From Epichloe hybrida (taxonomy: Eukaryota > Ascomycota > Sordariomycetes > Hypocreales > Clavicipitaceae), in the NCBI GenBank assembly GCA_019022495.1, contig JAFEKR010000018.1, positions 744,001 through 808,000 of the forward strand: a stretch of 64,000 nucleotides of DNA, in the 5' to 3' direction. Below the pieces are notes generated by a model. It made no database searches and was not told where the DNA came from. It was given only the letters and a program-made list of their open reading frames with translations. Positions 47,201 to 58,728 of this stretch are shown piece after piece; positions within the stretch are counted from its first letter, which is position 1; every line of letters begins with the position of its first letter. Both the position numbers and the translations under genes were made by a program.

Positions 47201-49790
47201 CTAACTTATACTTTATACTATAGATATAGCTATAGCGTTTAATATAGTAAAATTCCTTAATAATATCTCTATAAAAATAACCTAGGAAGCCCTCTAAATA
47301 TACTAGATTAATGCTTACCTAGGCCCCCTAGACTTTATTATTATAAATACTAAAATAAACTTCTATAGTAATAAATTTAGATAATTTATAGCTTTAATAT
47401 TAATTTTAATTAAGAAAGTCCTTATTAAGGTATACTATAGTATAGGGAAGGTTAAAAAGTATTATAGGCTACTTTAAAGAGCCTATAATATAATTAGATA
47501 TAAATACCTTATAATACTAGAACTTATTACCCTCTAAATAGTAATTAAGGCCCTAAATAACACTATAAGCCCTAATAGCCTTATCCTAACTTTCCTTATC
47601 TTTAAAGCTTACTTATGTATAATAAATAAGTTCTTACTATTACTTAATATTATATAGTATGTAATTATAGTATAAAAGGCTACTAAAGAGATTAAGAGAC
47701 TTTATACTATCTAGAAGGTTAATAAGGCCCTTACTAAATATAATAGCCTTAATACCTTAAAGACCCTTAGCTTACTACTTAAATTAAAGGTTAAGGTTTA
47801 GTAAGAAAGTAAAGGATAAGTAAGTCTATATAAACTACTAGTAATTACTAGAGAGAGCTATATACTTAATATACCTAGAGGCCTAAAGATCTTTAGGTTA
47901 ATATTTATTAAGCCTTACTATAATAATCCTAGTATAAAGAAAATAGTAAAGCCTAGCAAAAAGAAAGAAAAGAAAAGGTAAGAGGCTTATAATAAGAATA
48001 TAGTACTACTAATACTACTAAAGTAAGGATATAGAAGGCCCTAGAAAAACCCTCCTATAATACCTTAAGGTACTAATACCTTTTTATTAGTAAAAGAATA
48101 TAGTAACTTAGCTCTTATAATTAAGCTATATAAGGAAGGAATTATTAAGACCCTAGGTAAACCTTTTAAGCTATTAATAAAAGCTAAAATTAATGCTTTA
48201 ATTAAGCAAGGTATATTTAAATTTATTATATTTAATAAGAAAGAATATAATAGGATTTAAATCTTTAATTCCTAGATTATTAATAAGATTAAAGGTAAGA
48301 TAATAAAACCCTATAAAAAGTCATACCTTATAATCTAAGGGTATAAGAATAAAGGGAAATAAGCTATTTTTACATAGGCCCTAATAATCTAATACATAAG
48401 CTAATATCTTATCCTTATAATAGCCCTATTAGTAAGATTAAGGAAATTCCTTATCTAGCTAAGAGATATCTATTAGGCTTATATATAAGCCTATACATTA
48501 CTAAAGCAACTAATCCTAGCGCGCTTACTAATTCAGATATAGCACCTTTACCTACCTAGCATAATTATAAGGGTTATTAAACCCCTTTATAAGCTTATAA
48601 AGGTAGGAATATACTAGTAGGTTATATATTATAAGTATTATAAAGAAAACCTCTAGATAGAAACCTTTATATATAATCCTTACTTACTTATAATTATAAA
48701 GGAAAGCCCTAACTTTACTTATATTAGAATATAAACTAATAATATAATTAGCCTCTTAGATAAGAAGTTCTCTAAGAAGGAAAAGACCTAGCTTATTATA
48801 GTAAGCTTTAATATAAAGCTAAAGTAGTTTTTAACTTAGGATAGTCCTCTTATATTTAATAGTAATATTATTACACTAGAGAATAATACTATTAAGATCT
48901 AGTAAAAAAGATAAAGTAATAAGCTAGAGTTAGTCCTTATAACTAACTTAAAGCATAAGTATATTAAGCAGAGGGCCTAAGGTGCTTATATTACCTTAAT
49001 TTACTAACTAGAGGCTTATTTTAATCTATTTATTACTATATAACACTAGGAGCTAACCCTAGAGAACATAAAAGCCCTTAATTACTGCCTAAAGTAGCAA
49101 ATAGATTACCTAGAGAGAGGTCTAATATTTATCCTAATTAACCTTAAGAAAGTAAAGCTTTTTGCTTTTATAAATAAATCCTTTGCTAATAACTAGGACC
49201 TATCCTTATAACTAGGGTATATACTTATTCTAGTAAATAAGGATTACACTAATAGTAAGTTTATAATTAAAAGTAATATTATATACTTTAGCTTAATAAA
49301 GAGTAAGAGAGTTATATAAAGTATACTTACCTTAGAGGTCTATAGTATAGTAGCTAGTGTTAATATATATATTATATATATTATTTACGCTAGTTAGCTC
49401 TATAGATAGCTATTACTAGTACTCCTACTACTGAGTCAACAGGGGCTAGTGTTAATATAGTATATATAATTATAACTACCCTAAACTTAGTTACTAACTA
49501 ACTAAAGCTCCTAAAGATTCTAGTTATTATATATATAGATTTATACTCCTTATATAAGTGCCTTATTAAGCTTAGTATAATAAAAAAGAAATACCTAATA
49601 ATTAATATTATAGCTCTTTAATAGTTATATAAACACTAAGAACTCTATAAGATCTAATAGATTAATAAAGAGAATAACCTAGCTAATACCTTTATAAAGG
49701 CATTACCTAATAAGGCCCTTAAGAGCTTTATCTTAACTAACTAAATAACTATCTAGATAAAGGGATAGGTTACCTATATGTAATATATAT
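44300..49790 (+). pseudogene. C gag-pol remnant, frame kept from knuckle to RNase H
   Basis: Gag covers about 44300-46130. The zinc knuckle at 46161-46210 reads CYIYSKEEY with a later KH. Protease at 46570-46610 reads GIIPNIGAVKF (DTGAA-type). Integrase is at about 46960-47640, with GPLDFIIINTKINF at 47322-47365. RT runs from about 48120 to 48780, with a TNN box in place of TDD near 48740. RNase H covers 49150-49790 and is interrupted at 49368 by a retroposon fragment. The knuckle, protease and RNase H start are in the same frame. RIP-type TAG/TAA stops are frequent. Confidence 0.86.
49368..49444 (-). mobile_element. 77-bp 5'-truncated retroposon fragment with 15-bp duplication
   Basis: Flanked by the perfect repeat GCTAGTGTTAATATA (49353-49367 and 49445-49459). 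Comparison with D RNase H shows the site should be continuous. On the minus strand it reads CCCTGTTGACTCAGTAG to GCGTAAATAATATATATA. The same sequence forms the last ~68 bp of the insertion at 56841-58713. It is therefore a strongly 5'-truncated copy of that element, with its AT-rich tail at the 3' end. Confidence 0.85.
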
Positions 49791-49832
49791 ATAGTAAGAG
49801 GAAAGGTAATCCTTTAGGAGAGTAGCTATAGG

Positions 49833-51717
49833 CAGAGCATGTAATGTAATGTAATGTAATGTAATATTTGGGGTTTGGATGTAATGTGTAATGTAATGTT
49901 AGGGGAAAATAAAAGTGGGGTATATTAATATCTTAAAATATTATATAGATTTTTCTCTATTAAGTTAATATTAGCGTTAAATTTATTACTATTTTAGTTT
50001 ATTTACTATAAATTATTTAAGTTTCCTTAGTTTTAGATTATTAGTTATATATTAGGGTATAGGGTATATTATATAGGTTCAAGAGAATAATAGAAATCCT
50101 TGAATTTCTTTTTATATTATAAGATTTTAAAATACTAATAAATCTAATTTCTAAGATTTAATATTATATTATTTAACCTAAGTGGTTATTTTACTAAATA
50201 ATACCCTATATATACTTTTAAATTTAATATAAAATAATATATTATAAGTCTAAATAATTATATTAAGGACTAATATAGAAATCTTTAAGAAGCTTATATT
50301 ATTTAAAGTTAATTAATTTAAAATAGGATATAAAATCTATTTTTTTAGAATTAATAAATAAATATTATACTTTTAAAAAATAAAAGTTTATTTCTTTTTA
50401 GTAAAGGTAATTAAAAAGCTAGTAAGTTATTTAGGTTTATAAGAATTTAAAGCTATAAAATAATAATATAGTGTATTTAAGGTATAAATAAAAATTAAGT
50501 ATAAAAATAAGGTTTATTTATAATGTAATTAACTTTTTTATAGCTTATTTACCTAGTTATATATAATTTTCTTTTAAAAAAGAGGTATTTTCTAAAGTAA
50601 GTTTAAAAGTAAGTATTACTAAATAGTATAACTTATTTATAGCTTATTTGCTTAGATATTTATAATTTTTTTTTAAAAAGAAAGTATATATAAAAGTAGG
50701 TCTAAAGTAGGTTTTACTAATAATAGTATTAACTTCTTTATAGCTTATTTACTTAGATATATATGATTTTCTCTTAAAAAGATAGTATACTTAAAAGTGG
50801 GTCTAAAGTGGGTCTTAAAGCTATAAAATAATAATATAGTGTATTTTAAGTATAAATAAAAATTAAGTATAAAATTAAGGTTTATTTATAATATAATTAA
50901 CTTTTTTATAGCTTATTTACTTTTTTATAGCTTATTTACTTAGTTATATATAATTTTCTTTTAAAAGAGAAGTATTTTTTGAAGTAAGTTTAAATGTAAG
51001 TATTACTAAATAGTATAACTTATTTATAGCTTATTTGCTTAGATATTTATGATTTTCTCTTAAAAAGTAAGTATATATAAAAGTGGGTCTAAAGTGGGTT
51101 TTACTAATTATAGTACTTTTTTCTTTATAGCTTATTTAGTAAGATATTTATGATTTTCTCTTAAAAAGTAAGTATATATAAAAGTGGGTCTAAAGTGGGT
51201 CTTACTAGTTATTATATTAACTTCTTTACAGATTATTTGCTTAGATATGTATGATTTTCTCTTAAAAAGGAGGTATATATAAAAGTGGGTCTAAAGTGAG
51301 TTTTACTAATTATAGTACTTACTTCTTTTTAGCTTATTTAGTAAGATATTAATAATTTTCTATTAAAATAAGTTTACTTTAAAGAAGTTTTTAATATTTT
51401 TCTTAGAAATAAGCTTAAAAGATAAGTTTTATTAGTTTTATAAGTAATAAGTAAGGTTAATATAGTAATTTAATCTTAATATATATTTTTTAGAATCTTA
51501 CTATATACTTTTCTAATTATTTTAGTAATTTCTTACTATTAATTTCTAATTACTTAACCTAAATATTAAAAAATAAAAAATAATTACAAATAATTACAAA
51601 TAATTACATGTAATGTAATGTAATATGTGAAGGGGAGGTGTAATGTAATGTAATGTGTAATAATTACATTACATTATAAACATTACACAATGTAATGTAA
51701 TGTAATGTAAAGCTCTG
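49833..51717. mobile_element. Non-autonomous hAT-like DNA transposon (1885 bp)
   Basis: Ends CAGAGC and GCTCTG form a short terminal inverted repeat. It is flanked by the perfect 8-bp duplication GCTATAGG (49825-49832 and 51718-51725). An 8-bp duplication with CAGRG-type ends is typical of the hAT superfamily. No transposase frame is visible on either strand. Direct GTAAT repeats sit just inside both ends, and the interior holds a ~100-bp tandem array. It lies in the 3' untranslated region of C; the equivalent region of E (21600-22010) is continuous. Superfamily assignment is inferred from ends and duplication only. Confidence 0.82.
50542..51400. repeat. ~100-bp tandem repeat array inside the hAT-like element
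   Basis: Units beginning AGCTTATTTRCTTAGATAT start at 50542, 50641, 50742, 50929, 51028, 51129, 51230 and 51331 (partial). Most contain ATGATTTTCTCTTAAAAAG and a doubled GTGGGTCTAAA. A higher-order repeat of 387 bp is visible: 50542 pairs with 50929, and 50641 with 51028. A 19-bp partial duplication lies at 50910-50928. Confidence 0.88.
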
Positions 51718-52132
51718 GCTATAGGGATAAGACCTTAATATATAGGGGATTTACGCCCCTATAGTTAATACCCCTAGTAGCTATACTTATACTAGCCTAT
51801 TAGGCCCTCCTAATAGACTATAGAAATTAATAGTAGTATATAGGAGGATAAAGGTATTACTAAGGAGAAGGAAAATATTATATATATACTATAGTATAGG
51901 ATATATATTATTTTAAGGAAAAGAAGGGATTTAGAAGGACTTACTTATCCTTATATAAGCTTATAGGCTAAGTAAGATTATTATTTCCCTTTTATTAGTA
52001 ACTATATACCTAGATAGGCTATAAGTTCTTTCCTTATATCCCTTATTAATCATATCCTTAATCTATCTTTCCTTTTTATTCCTACGATTAATATTACATA
52101 TTAATAATTATATTAAAAGAGAGAAGTTCTAG

Positions 52133-52441
52133 TGTTAGAATAAAGATAATATTAATCGCGTGTTATAGCCATAATTACCTAGTAGAAGCTTAGGCCGCGC
52201 GCGCACCCTACACGTAACCTATAACCTAGCATATTAATTAGCTAGGAAATATAGGGATATAAACACGTAACCCCTTTTTCCTTTCTTATATTATACCTTC
52301 TAGCTTTTAATCCCTCTTTTATACATAACTTAATCAATCATAATAATAAATAACGCAGCCTAGAATAGATAATTAATAATAATGCTATTCTTTGGGCTTA
52401 CGACTGTATTACATTGAATTCAATACCCTGTGAATCCAACA
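52133..52441 (+). repeat. C 3' LTR (309 bp)
   Basis: Follows the purine tract AAAAGAGAGAAG. Begins TGTTAGAATAAAG and ends GTGAATCCAACA. The right, outer 80 bp are unmutated and the left end is mutated, opposite to the 5' LTR. Confidence 0.94.
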
Positions 52442-52778
52442 TTAACTTTGAATATATAATAGAATATATAATAAAGAAAGATAAGGGGATAGCTTAGCTA
52501 CTAGTATTAAACCTTTCTTTATTATTTTAGAATTTATATAAATATAGATATTAATACTAAAGTAAGAAAAAAGCTATTTTATACCTTTCTATTAGTATAA
52601 CTTATTATTAAATATAGCTTTTTTATTTTATAAGGTAATTTATTATTAAATAAGTTACCTTTTCTAATTAACCTTACTAATTTATAGTGTTTAAAGACTA
52701 TATAGTTATTTATAAAGGTAATTACTAATTAGTATTAGATTTATAAGGTATTAAATTTAATATAATATAGTTATAAGC
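52442..52778 (-). mobile_element. Element H leader and start of its 5' LTR
   Basis: H resumes with the TTAAC duplication of C, its beta-family leader (to 52732) and the first 46 bp of its 5' LTR (from TATTAG at 52733). It is then broken by F1, and the LTR continues at 60945. The leader matches C 43964-44250 in reverse, including the ~60 bp missing from E. Confidence 0.85.
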
Positions 52779-53074
52779 TGTTGGTATCTACAGGATACCA
52801 TTGACCTACGCGTAGGGTTTTCGGGGTAAACTAAAGTGCACATAATTATTATATATTCTAGTCTATTAAAGCAAGTAAAAGAGGGATTAAATAGAAGCAA
52901 AGAGAGTGCGCTATTTATTATAGGAAAAGGGGCCTTAATTAGGGTTACTAGTAAAAAGGCTACATATGCTAATGCTAATTGCGGCGCGGTTAGGCTAGAT
53001 ATATAGGTTTGTAATATAACGCGCTTACCTAATTAGAGGCATGTACCCTTATTAATATTATACTTATTTTAATA
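52779..53074 (-). repeat. F1 3' LTR (296 bp)
   Basis: Left, outer end TGTTGGTATCTACAGG is intact, with a short inner palindrome GGTATC...GATACC. The right, inner end is mutated (TTTTAATA for TTCCAACA). The purine tract follows at 53075-53095. Confidence 0.93.
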
Positions 53075-53289
53075 CTAGAAACTCTCTCTTTTTAATATAA
53101 CTATTAATATATAATATTAATAAGAGAATTAAACAGGAATTAGGGAATAAATAAGATTAAATAATCACAAATAATATTATAAGAAAAGGGTAGGGGAAAG
53201 GGGCGTAATAAATAATAATATCTAATCTATAAGCCTATATAAGGATAAGTAGGCCTAATCTTAATACCTTTAATCTTATTAGATTAACA

Positions 53290-56200
53290 CAAACATTATA
53301 ATTACATAACCTACCCTTCTATCCTAATAGTTACCTTATTGCTTATAATAAACCTCTTAAATACCTTATTTAGTAATGCCTTTGTAAATGCATTAGTAAG
53401 GTTATTATTCCTATTAATCTATCTAATCTCGTAGATCTCTTGTTGCTTATATAATTAATAAAGGGCTATAATATTAATTATAAGACGCTTCTCTTTTATA
53501 GTACTAAGCTTAATAAGGTATTTATATAAAAAGTATAAATTAGTATAGATAATAATAGGAATCATAGGGAGGTTTAATTAATAGGTAATTAACCTAAGCG
53601 TTATTAAGACTACATAAGCTATATTAGCACTAGCAACCATACTATAGATCTTAGAGGTAAGCACACTTCTTATAACTCTCTTGCTCTTAGTAAAGCTATA
53701 GTATATAATATTACCTTAGATTATAAAGGTGCTTTCCTCCTAAACTTCACTAGCTAGGATAAGTATATAGCCTAGTTAGGAAGTAAGGTCTTAATTATTA
53801 GTAAATAATCTATTTATAAATATAAAAAGCTTTACCTCCCTAAGATTAAATAGTATAAACCTTAATCCTTAGCTTAGATTATTAATTTGCTATTAAATTC
53901 ATTAGTTTAGGTTCTTTATATCTTAAGGTAATAGCTCTTAGTATTATATAGTAATAAAGAGGTTAAAATAGGCTTTAGGTTAGTAAATTAAGGTAATATA
54001 TATACCTTAAGCTTATTATTCTATATATACCTATTTTAAATTAGTTAGTAGGATTAATTAAAGCTTTTTACTCTAGCCCTTTTACCTTAGTATAATTATA
54101 TTATTTTTAAGAGTAATAATACTACTATTAAAGGTTAGTAAGTTCCTTATAAAAAGGATTTACTTTAGTTTAGTAGTAAAAGAAGTAGCTTTTAATTAAT
54201 TTTCCTCTTATTAAGAGAACTTATAGTTAGATAGTCTAATTATATTATTAGTTTATATCCCTATATACATAAAGGTTAGGTTCTCCTTTATTATTATAAG
54301 CAAGCATAGGTTAAATATAGAGGTTATTATCTAGAGTATTTCTTTATAGTAATAATAATACATTACCTACTAGTAAGTACAAGCTTTTATAATACTATAT
54401 AGAGGCTTAATTACTTATATTATTATACCTATAGGGTATAGGTAATAGATTTAGATAGGGATTTAGGCTAGGATTATATAACTAAGAAGCATTTATGCTT
54501 ATATATAGGCCTATATAATATTATAAAGCTAGAGAATAAGGCCTAGTAATAATAACACAGGTGTTATCACAAGGATTAATCGCTAGCTAGCTTATTAGAT
54601 TATTAGGGCCTATATAAGGATTACTAGCTTCTCCTTATTACTATAACCTTAGATTACAAGCCTTAACTTCTTATATAGTTCTATTATTTTACCCTTTACC
54701 TTATTAATAATATAGGAATTAAAAATTTAAACTTTACTATACTCTCTTTTATTATACTTAATAAATTTAAACACACCTTACTTAATTAAAGCATTAATCT
54801 TAGCTTTAGTAAATAGCTTAAAGGGTTTACTAGGGGTCTTAATAATTCCTTCCTTATATAATTAGATTATAAGCTTAAGATTAGAGCTTTCCTTAGCTAA
54901 TAGAAAGACATTAGTCTTATCTTTTATTTAATTTATATAATTAATATTAGATATAATAATAGGAGGGTTCTTCTAAGGTCTCCTAGGTCCTTACCTTAGG
55001 GGATTAATAAGAGAGGTAGCTATAGGTTATAGGGAGGTATCTTAGTCCTTTACGCTCTTAGAAGGTCTCTCTTTATTAGGGTCCTTATAAAAAGGCCTAA
55101 TAAATATTAATCTAAAGGCCTTAGGGCCTTAAGGGAGCTTAAGGGTATAAGTCTTACCTTCTATAGCTAATAGCTTATAAGGGCCTATCTATCCCTTACC
55201 TTTACGCTATATATATATAAGTAATCCTAGTAGGAGGTTAATAGTTATAAAGGTATTAGGACTATTCCTTATAGTAAGGGTATTACTAACCTTTCGCTAG
55301 GCATAAATACGCTTAACTTTCTTTATTACTAGTTAGATTATAAGGGCTTATTATATAATATCTAGTAATAGAGGTAATTCCTTAACTATATAAGAATATA
55401 CACTAAAAATAAGGACTATTAGTATAAGACTATTTAATCCTATAGTGTTATTTATAGCTTTAACTACTATTTATAACACTATAGGCTCTAGTATTATTAG
55501 GTATTCTTACCTAATAATATTATAGGCTCTTTAGAGTAGCTTATAATATTACTTAACCTTACTAATACTATAGTAAGCCTTAATAAGGATATCTTTAATC
55601 TTAATTACTATTAATAATATAAGCTGCTTAAATTCCTTACCTCTAAAGGTTATTCTAGCGTCTATAATAATTAAATCTAAGGGGCCTAGATAGATATTAA
55701 TCTAGTAAAGATAAAGTGCTTCCTATGTAGTCTTTACAAAGATATCTTTAATAAATCTAGCTATATTAAAGAATATAGCTATATTAATAACTTATAGAAT
55801 AGGGTAGTTACTATTAAGATACATAATATCTATAATAATTTTGTAATTATAGGTATATTTATCCTAAGGAGTAAATTTAAACCAATATAAGCTATTTATG
55901 TATAATTAGCACTACTAGCAAACCTTAGTTAGTTTCTTAATAGCTTTAAACTTAACCTTATACCCTAATTTATATAGTAAATTATAAAGATATTAAACTA
56001 AAGGGTATTTAAAGCGTTAATATAATTAGTAAAGCTTAATCTCTATAAGATAACTCTAAGCAATACTATCTTCTTTATTAAGAAGTATTTATATATACCC
56101 CTATTTACATATAATAGAAACCTTAATATTCCCTTACTATAGAATGTTCTCTAATATATAGAAATTAATCTTTAGGTAGGTTATATTATTAAGGCATAAG

Positions 56201-56825
56201 AGAAAGGGAGTGTTTATAAGGATTACCTAAAAGAGAATAATTCTAAATAAAGTTAGTACTTTAATTAATCTAAGTGCTTTAATTAGTTCTCTAGGGCTAA
56301 ACTTAATCTTTATTTTCCTAGTATTTAACTTATTAAGCATAATAGTTAGTATTACACTTTATAAAGCTAAGAATTAAGGGTAGCTTACTAATAAATATCC
56401 TATAGTACTTATATTAGCTATAATACCTTTAAAGGTTTTAGATAAATATTATCCTTTAAGTGTAAATATGCTTAGTACCTTATCTAGTTCCTAAAGATTA
56501 AATAAATCCTTCCTAACTAAAGTATAAGTTATTACTTTACTAGTAAGAATTTTAGTAGTTACATAGCTATTATAGGTAGTCTTATATATAAAGAAGCTTA
56601 TAGGCACTTAGCTATTATTATCTTCTTTACTAAAACTAAGTTCTATTAGGTATTAGTTAATATTATTATCTTTAGCTAATTTAGGATTATTATTACCTTT
56701 ATACTATATTAGAAATATACTATATAAAGAAACTATTAAGTCTATATAAGAGTAATTTTTAAACTATTAGAATGCCTTCTTCTAGTTCTTATCTAAGTGT
56801 TTAGTTAACTAATAACCTTCTTTAC
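53290..56825 (-). pseudogene. F1 pol remnant (RNase H to protease and zinc-knuckle edge)
   Basis: Read right to left: knuckle remains at about 56825-56790, protease near 56400-56370, pre-integrase and integrase at about 56130-55450, RT at about 54880-54180 with a TNN box near 54250, and RNase H at about 53930-53300. It aligns with D pol (17678-21080) in reverse. RIP-type stops are present in every domain. The 3' untranslated region (53095-53290) resembles D 21090-21290. Confidence 0.82.
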
Positions 56826-56840
56826 TATATATATAATACT

Positions 56841-58713
56841 GCACAGGAGCTGGCTATAAGACAGCTCGGAATACCGCCGGACCCGGGCCGAATCCGTCGA
56901 TAGACAGAAAACCTTCCGATCACAAATCTAGCACAAGGGACAGAACGGACGGTGTAGGCACGGAGGCGGGCTAGGGGAGGGACTAATTTTATAATTCACA
57001 ATCATAACAGAGAATATTTAGGTCCGGAACTATTATTAGATTAATTTTAACTATAAACTCTAGGTATTATAAGTCCCACTAGCCCGCTACCGCCCCTACT
57101 CTAAGCTAAATTTAAGCCACTGCCTTATTTCTCCTCTAGGATAGGAATTACACCTGTAGCTACCTAGTTATGATTTTTTATAAGGATAATAGCAAGTAAA
57201 AGACGGTTTATCTCTGCCATATATATGTTAAGGCACATGAGCTAAAAGATAAGCTTAGTATACTATTCCTTAGAGAAACTAGCCTAGTCTAGGCCTACTG
57301 CCAAGGTGCTTTATTTCTTCTTTGCCTAATTACTAGCATAAAGCTTCTTAACCTAGTCCTAGAAGCCTTCTAGGGCCTATTAAGGAAGATATTAGAGCTA
57401 GAATAAACCTGCTACTAAGCTAGAGCAGACTTACTACACCCCTATTAGCTATAGAAGCCTAGGTCTTAACTAACTACTAATGCTTATTTTAATTACTAGA
57501 TAAATTTAGCTAAAATAGTAGATTAGATATAGAACTAAGCCGGAGTAGGGGTGATTGTTAATTATTACCTAGTGGTATTAATAGTTCTAAACCTAATAGT
57601 TAAAACACGCGTTAGTAACCGCCCCTAATTAGCGAGTTAGCCCTATTACTAAGCTAGAGTAGGACTAACTTACTAATAATAAGATAGCACTAATACCTAA
57701 GGTCCTAAACTAAATAAGATTTATAGGAAATATATTAAACTTCTCTTAGTTTACTAAGCTAAAGTAAATTAGTAGCAGACTAGGCCTAGAGTAAAAGTAA
57801 ATATAACTTATAGATAGACCCTTTTCCATAACCTATATGTATTGCTTTTTAGTTATAGACTTCCTTAGGAAGTCCTTATACTTATGAGATTCCTAGGTAA
57901 ATTAGAGCTAGATAAGTAGTAACACTAGAGTACTTATAGCTTCTAGTGCTATTATACTAGATTTAGTCTAAATCTGTAGTAAATATTAGTAAATAACCTA
58001 ACCCTAGCCTAGGATAGCCTTAAATAGCTAGAAAGAAAAGAAAAACCTATAGGAAGTTTAATATAAAGAGAAGAAAAAGACTAGGACCCTAGGGGGGAAG
58101 AGCTCTCTTTTATACCTACAGAGGGGGGGGGGGGGGGATAATTTAAATAACTTGCTTAAAAACAAAGCATAACATAATTAACAAATCTAATAACACATAA
58201 GTAATCTTAACCTAGGACTACCCTAGTCTAGGGCTATAACTACCCTCCCCTAGTGCTAATTAAATAAAACTAGGTGCTTAGACTTTACTAGATATATAAG
58301 GTAGGAATAGGCTAGAGATAGCTAAAAAGTAAGGCTATAGGAGAGTAAGCATAAGAGTAAATAAGAAGTAAATTAACGCTATGAATCTAGATTCACTTTA
58401 CCCTAGCCTAAAGCAGAGAGACTTAGGATAGGCATGTTATCACACTAGAGTAAGACTAGAAGGGGCCTATAAATACTTATTTTATATATTTTTCCTTTCT
58501 TTTTCTTTTTAATAGGATAAGGCTAGTGTAAGCTAGTAATAAACACCTATAATAGGAAACACACTAAGCGGCGCAGACCTGTTATAGGGCTAGCGCTAGC
58601 TTGTACATAGATGTAAGGGGGTTTTTCTTCCTAGTATAGGGTTTTCCCTTTTAACTTAGTAGTAGGAGTACTAGTAATAGCTATCTATAGAGCTAACTAG
58701 CGTAAATAATATA
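56841..58713 (+). mobile_element. 1.87-kb unclassified retroposon with 15-bp duplication and poly-G tract
   Basis: Flanked by TATATATATAATACT (56826-56840 and 58714-58728); the empty site is seen in D near 16772-16790. The right end GCGTAAATAATATAT is the tail. The same 3' end occurs as a 77-bp truncated copy at 49368-49444. This indicates target-primed insertion in plus orientation. The first ~150 bp are GC-rich (GGACCCGGGCCGAATCCG near 56898), unlike anything around. A run of 15 G lies at 58123-58137. No RT or other domain could be recognised on either strand, so it is either a non-autonomous retroposon or a decayed, internally deleted LINE. Confidence 0.72.
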
Positions 58714-58728
58714 TATATATATAATACT

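Larger units (their letters stand above)
43655..52441 (+). mobile_element. Complete Ty1/copia element C (beta family) with two insertions
   Basis: Full plus-strand element with two 309-bp LTRs (43655-43963 and 52133-52441) and the perfect duplication TTAAC (43650-43654 and 52442-52446). It lies in the leader of element H. Inside it are a 77-bp retroposon fragment in RNase H and a 1.9-kb hAT-like element in the 3' untranslated region. Without these it is about 6.8 kb. Confidence 0.94.

Noticed and set aside
50542..51400. CRISPR-like array
   Set aside because: Units are contiguous ~100-bp tandem repeats with no spacers, inside a DNA transposon in a fungal-type genome.
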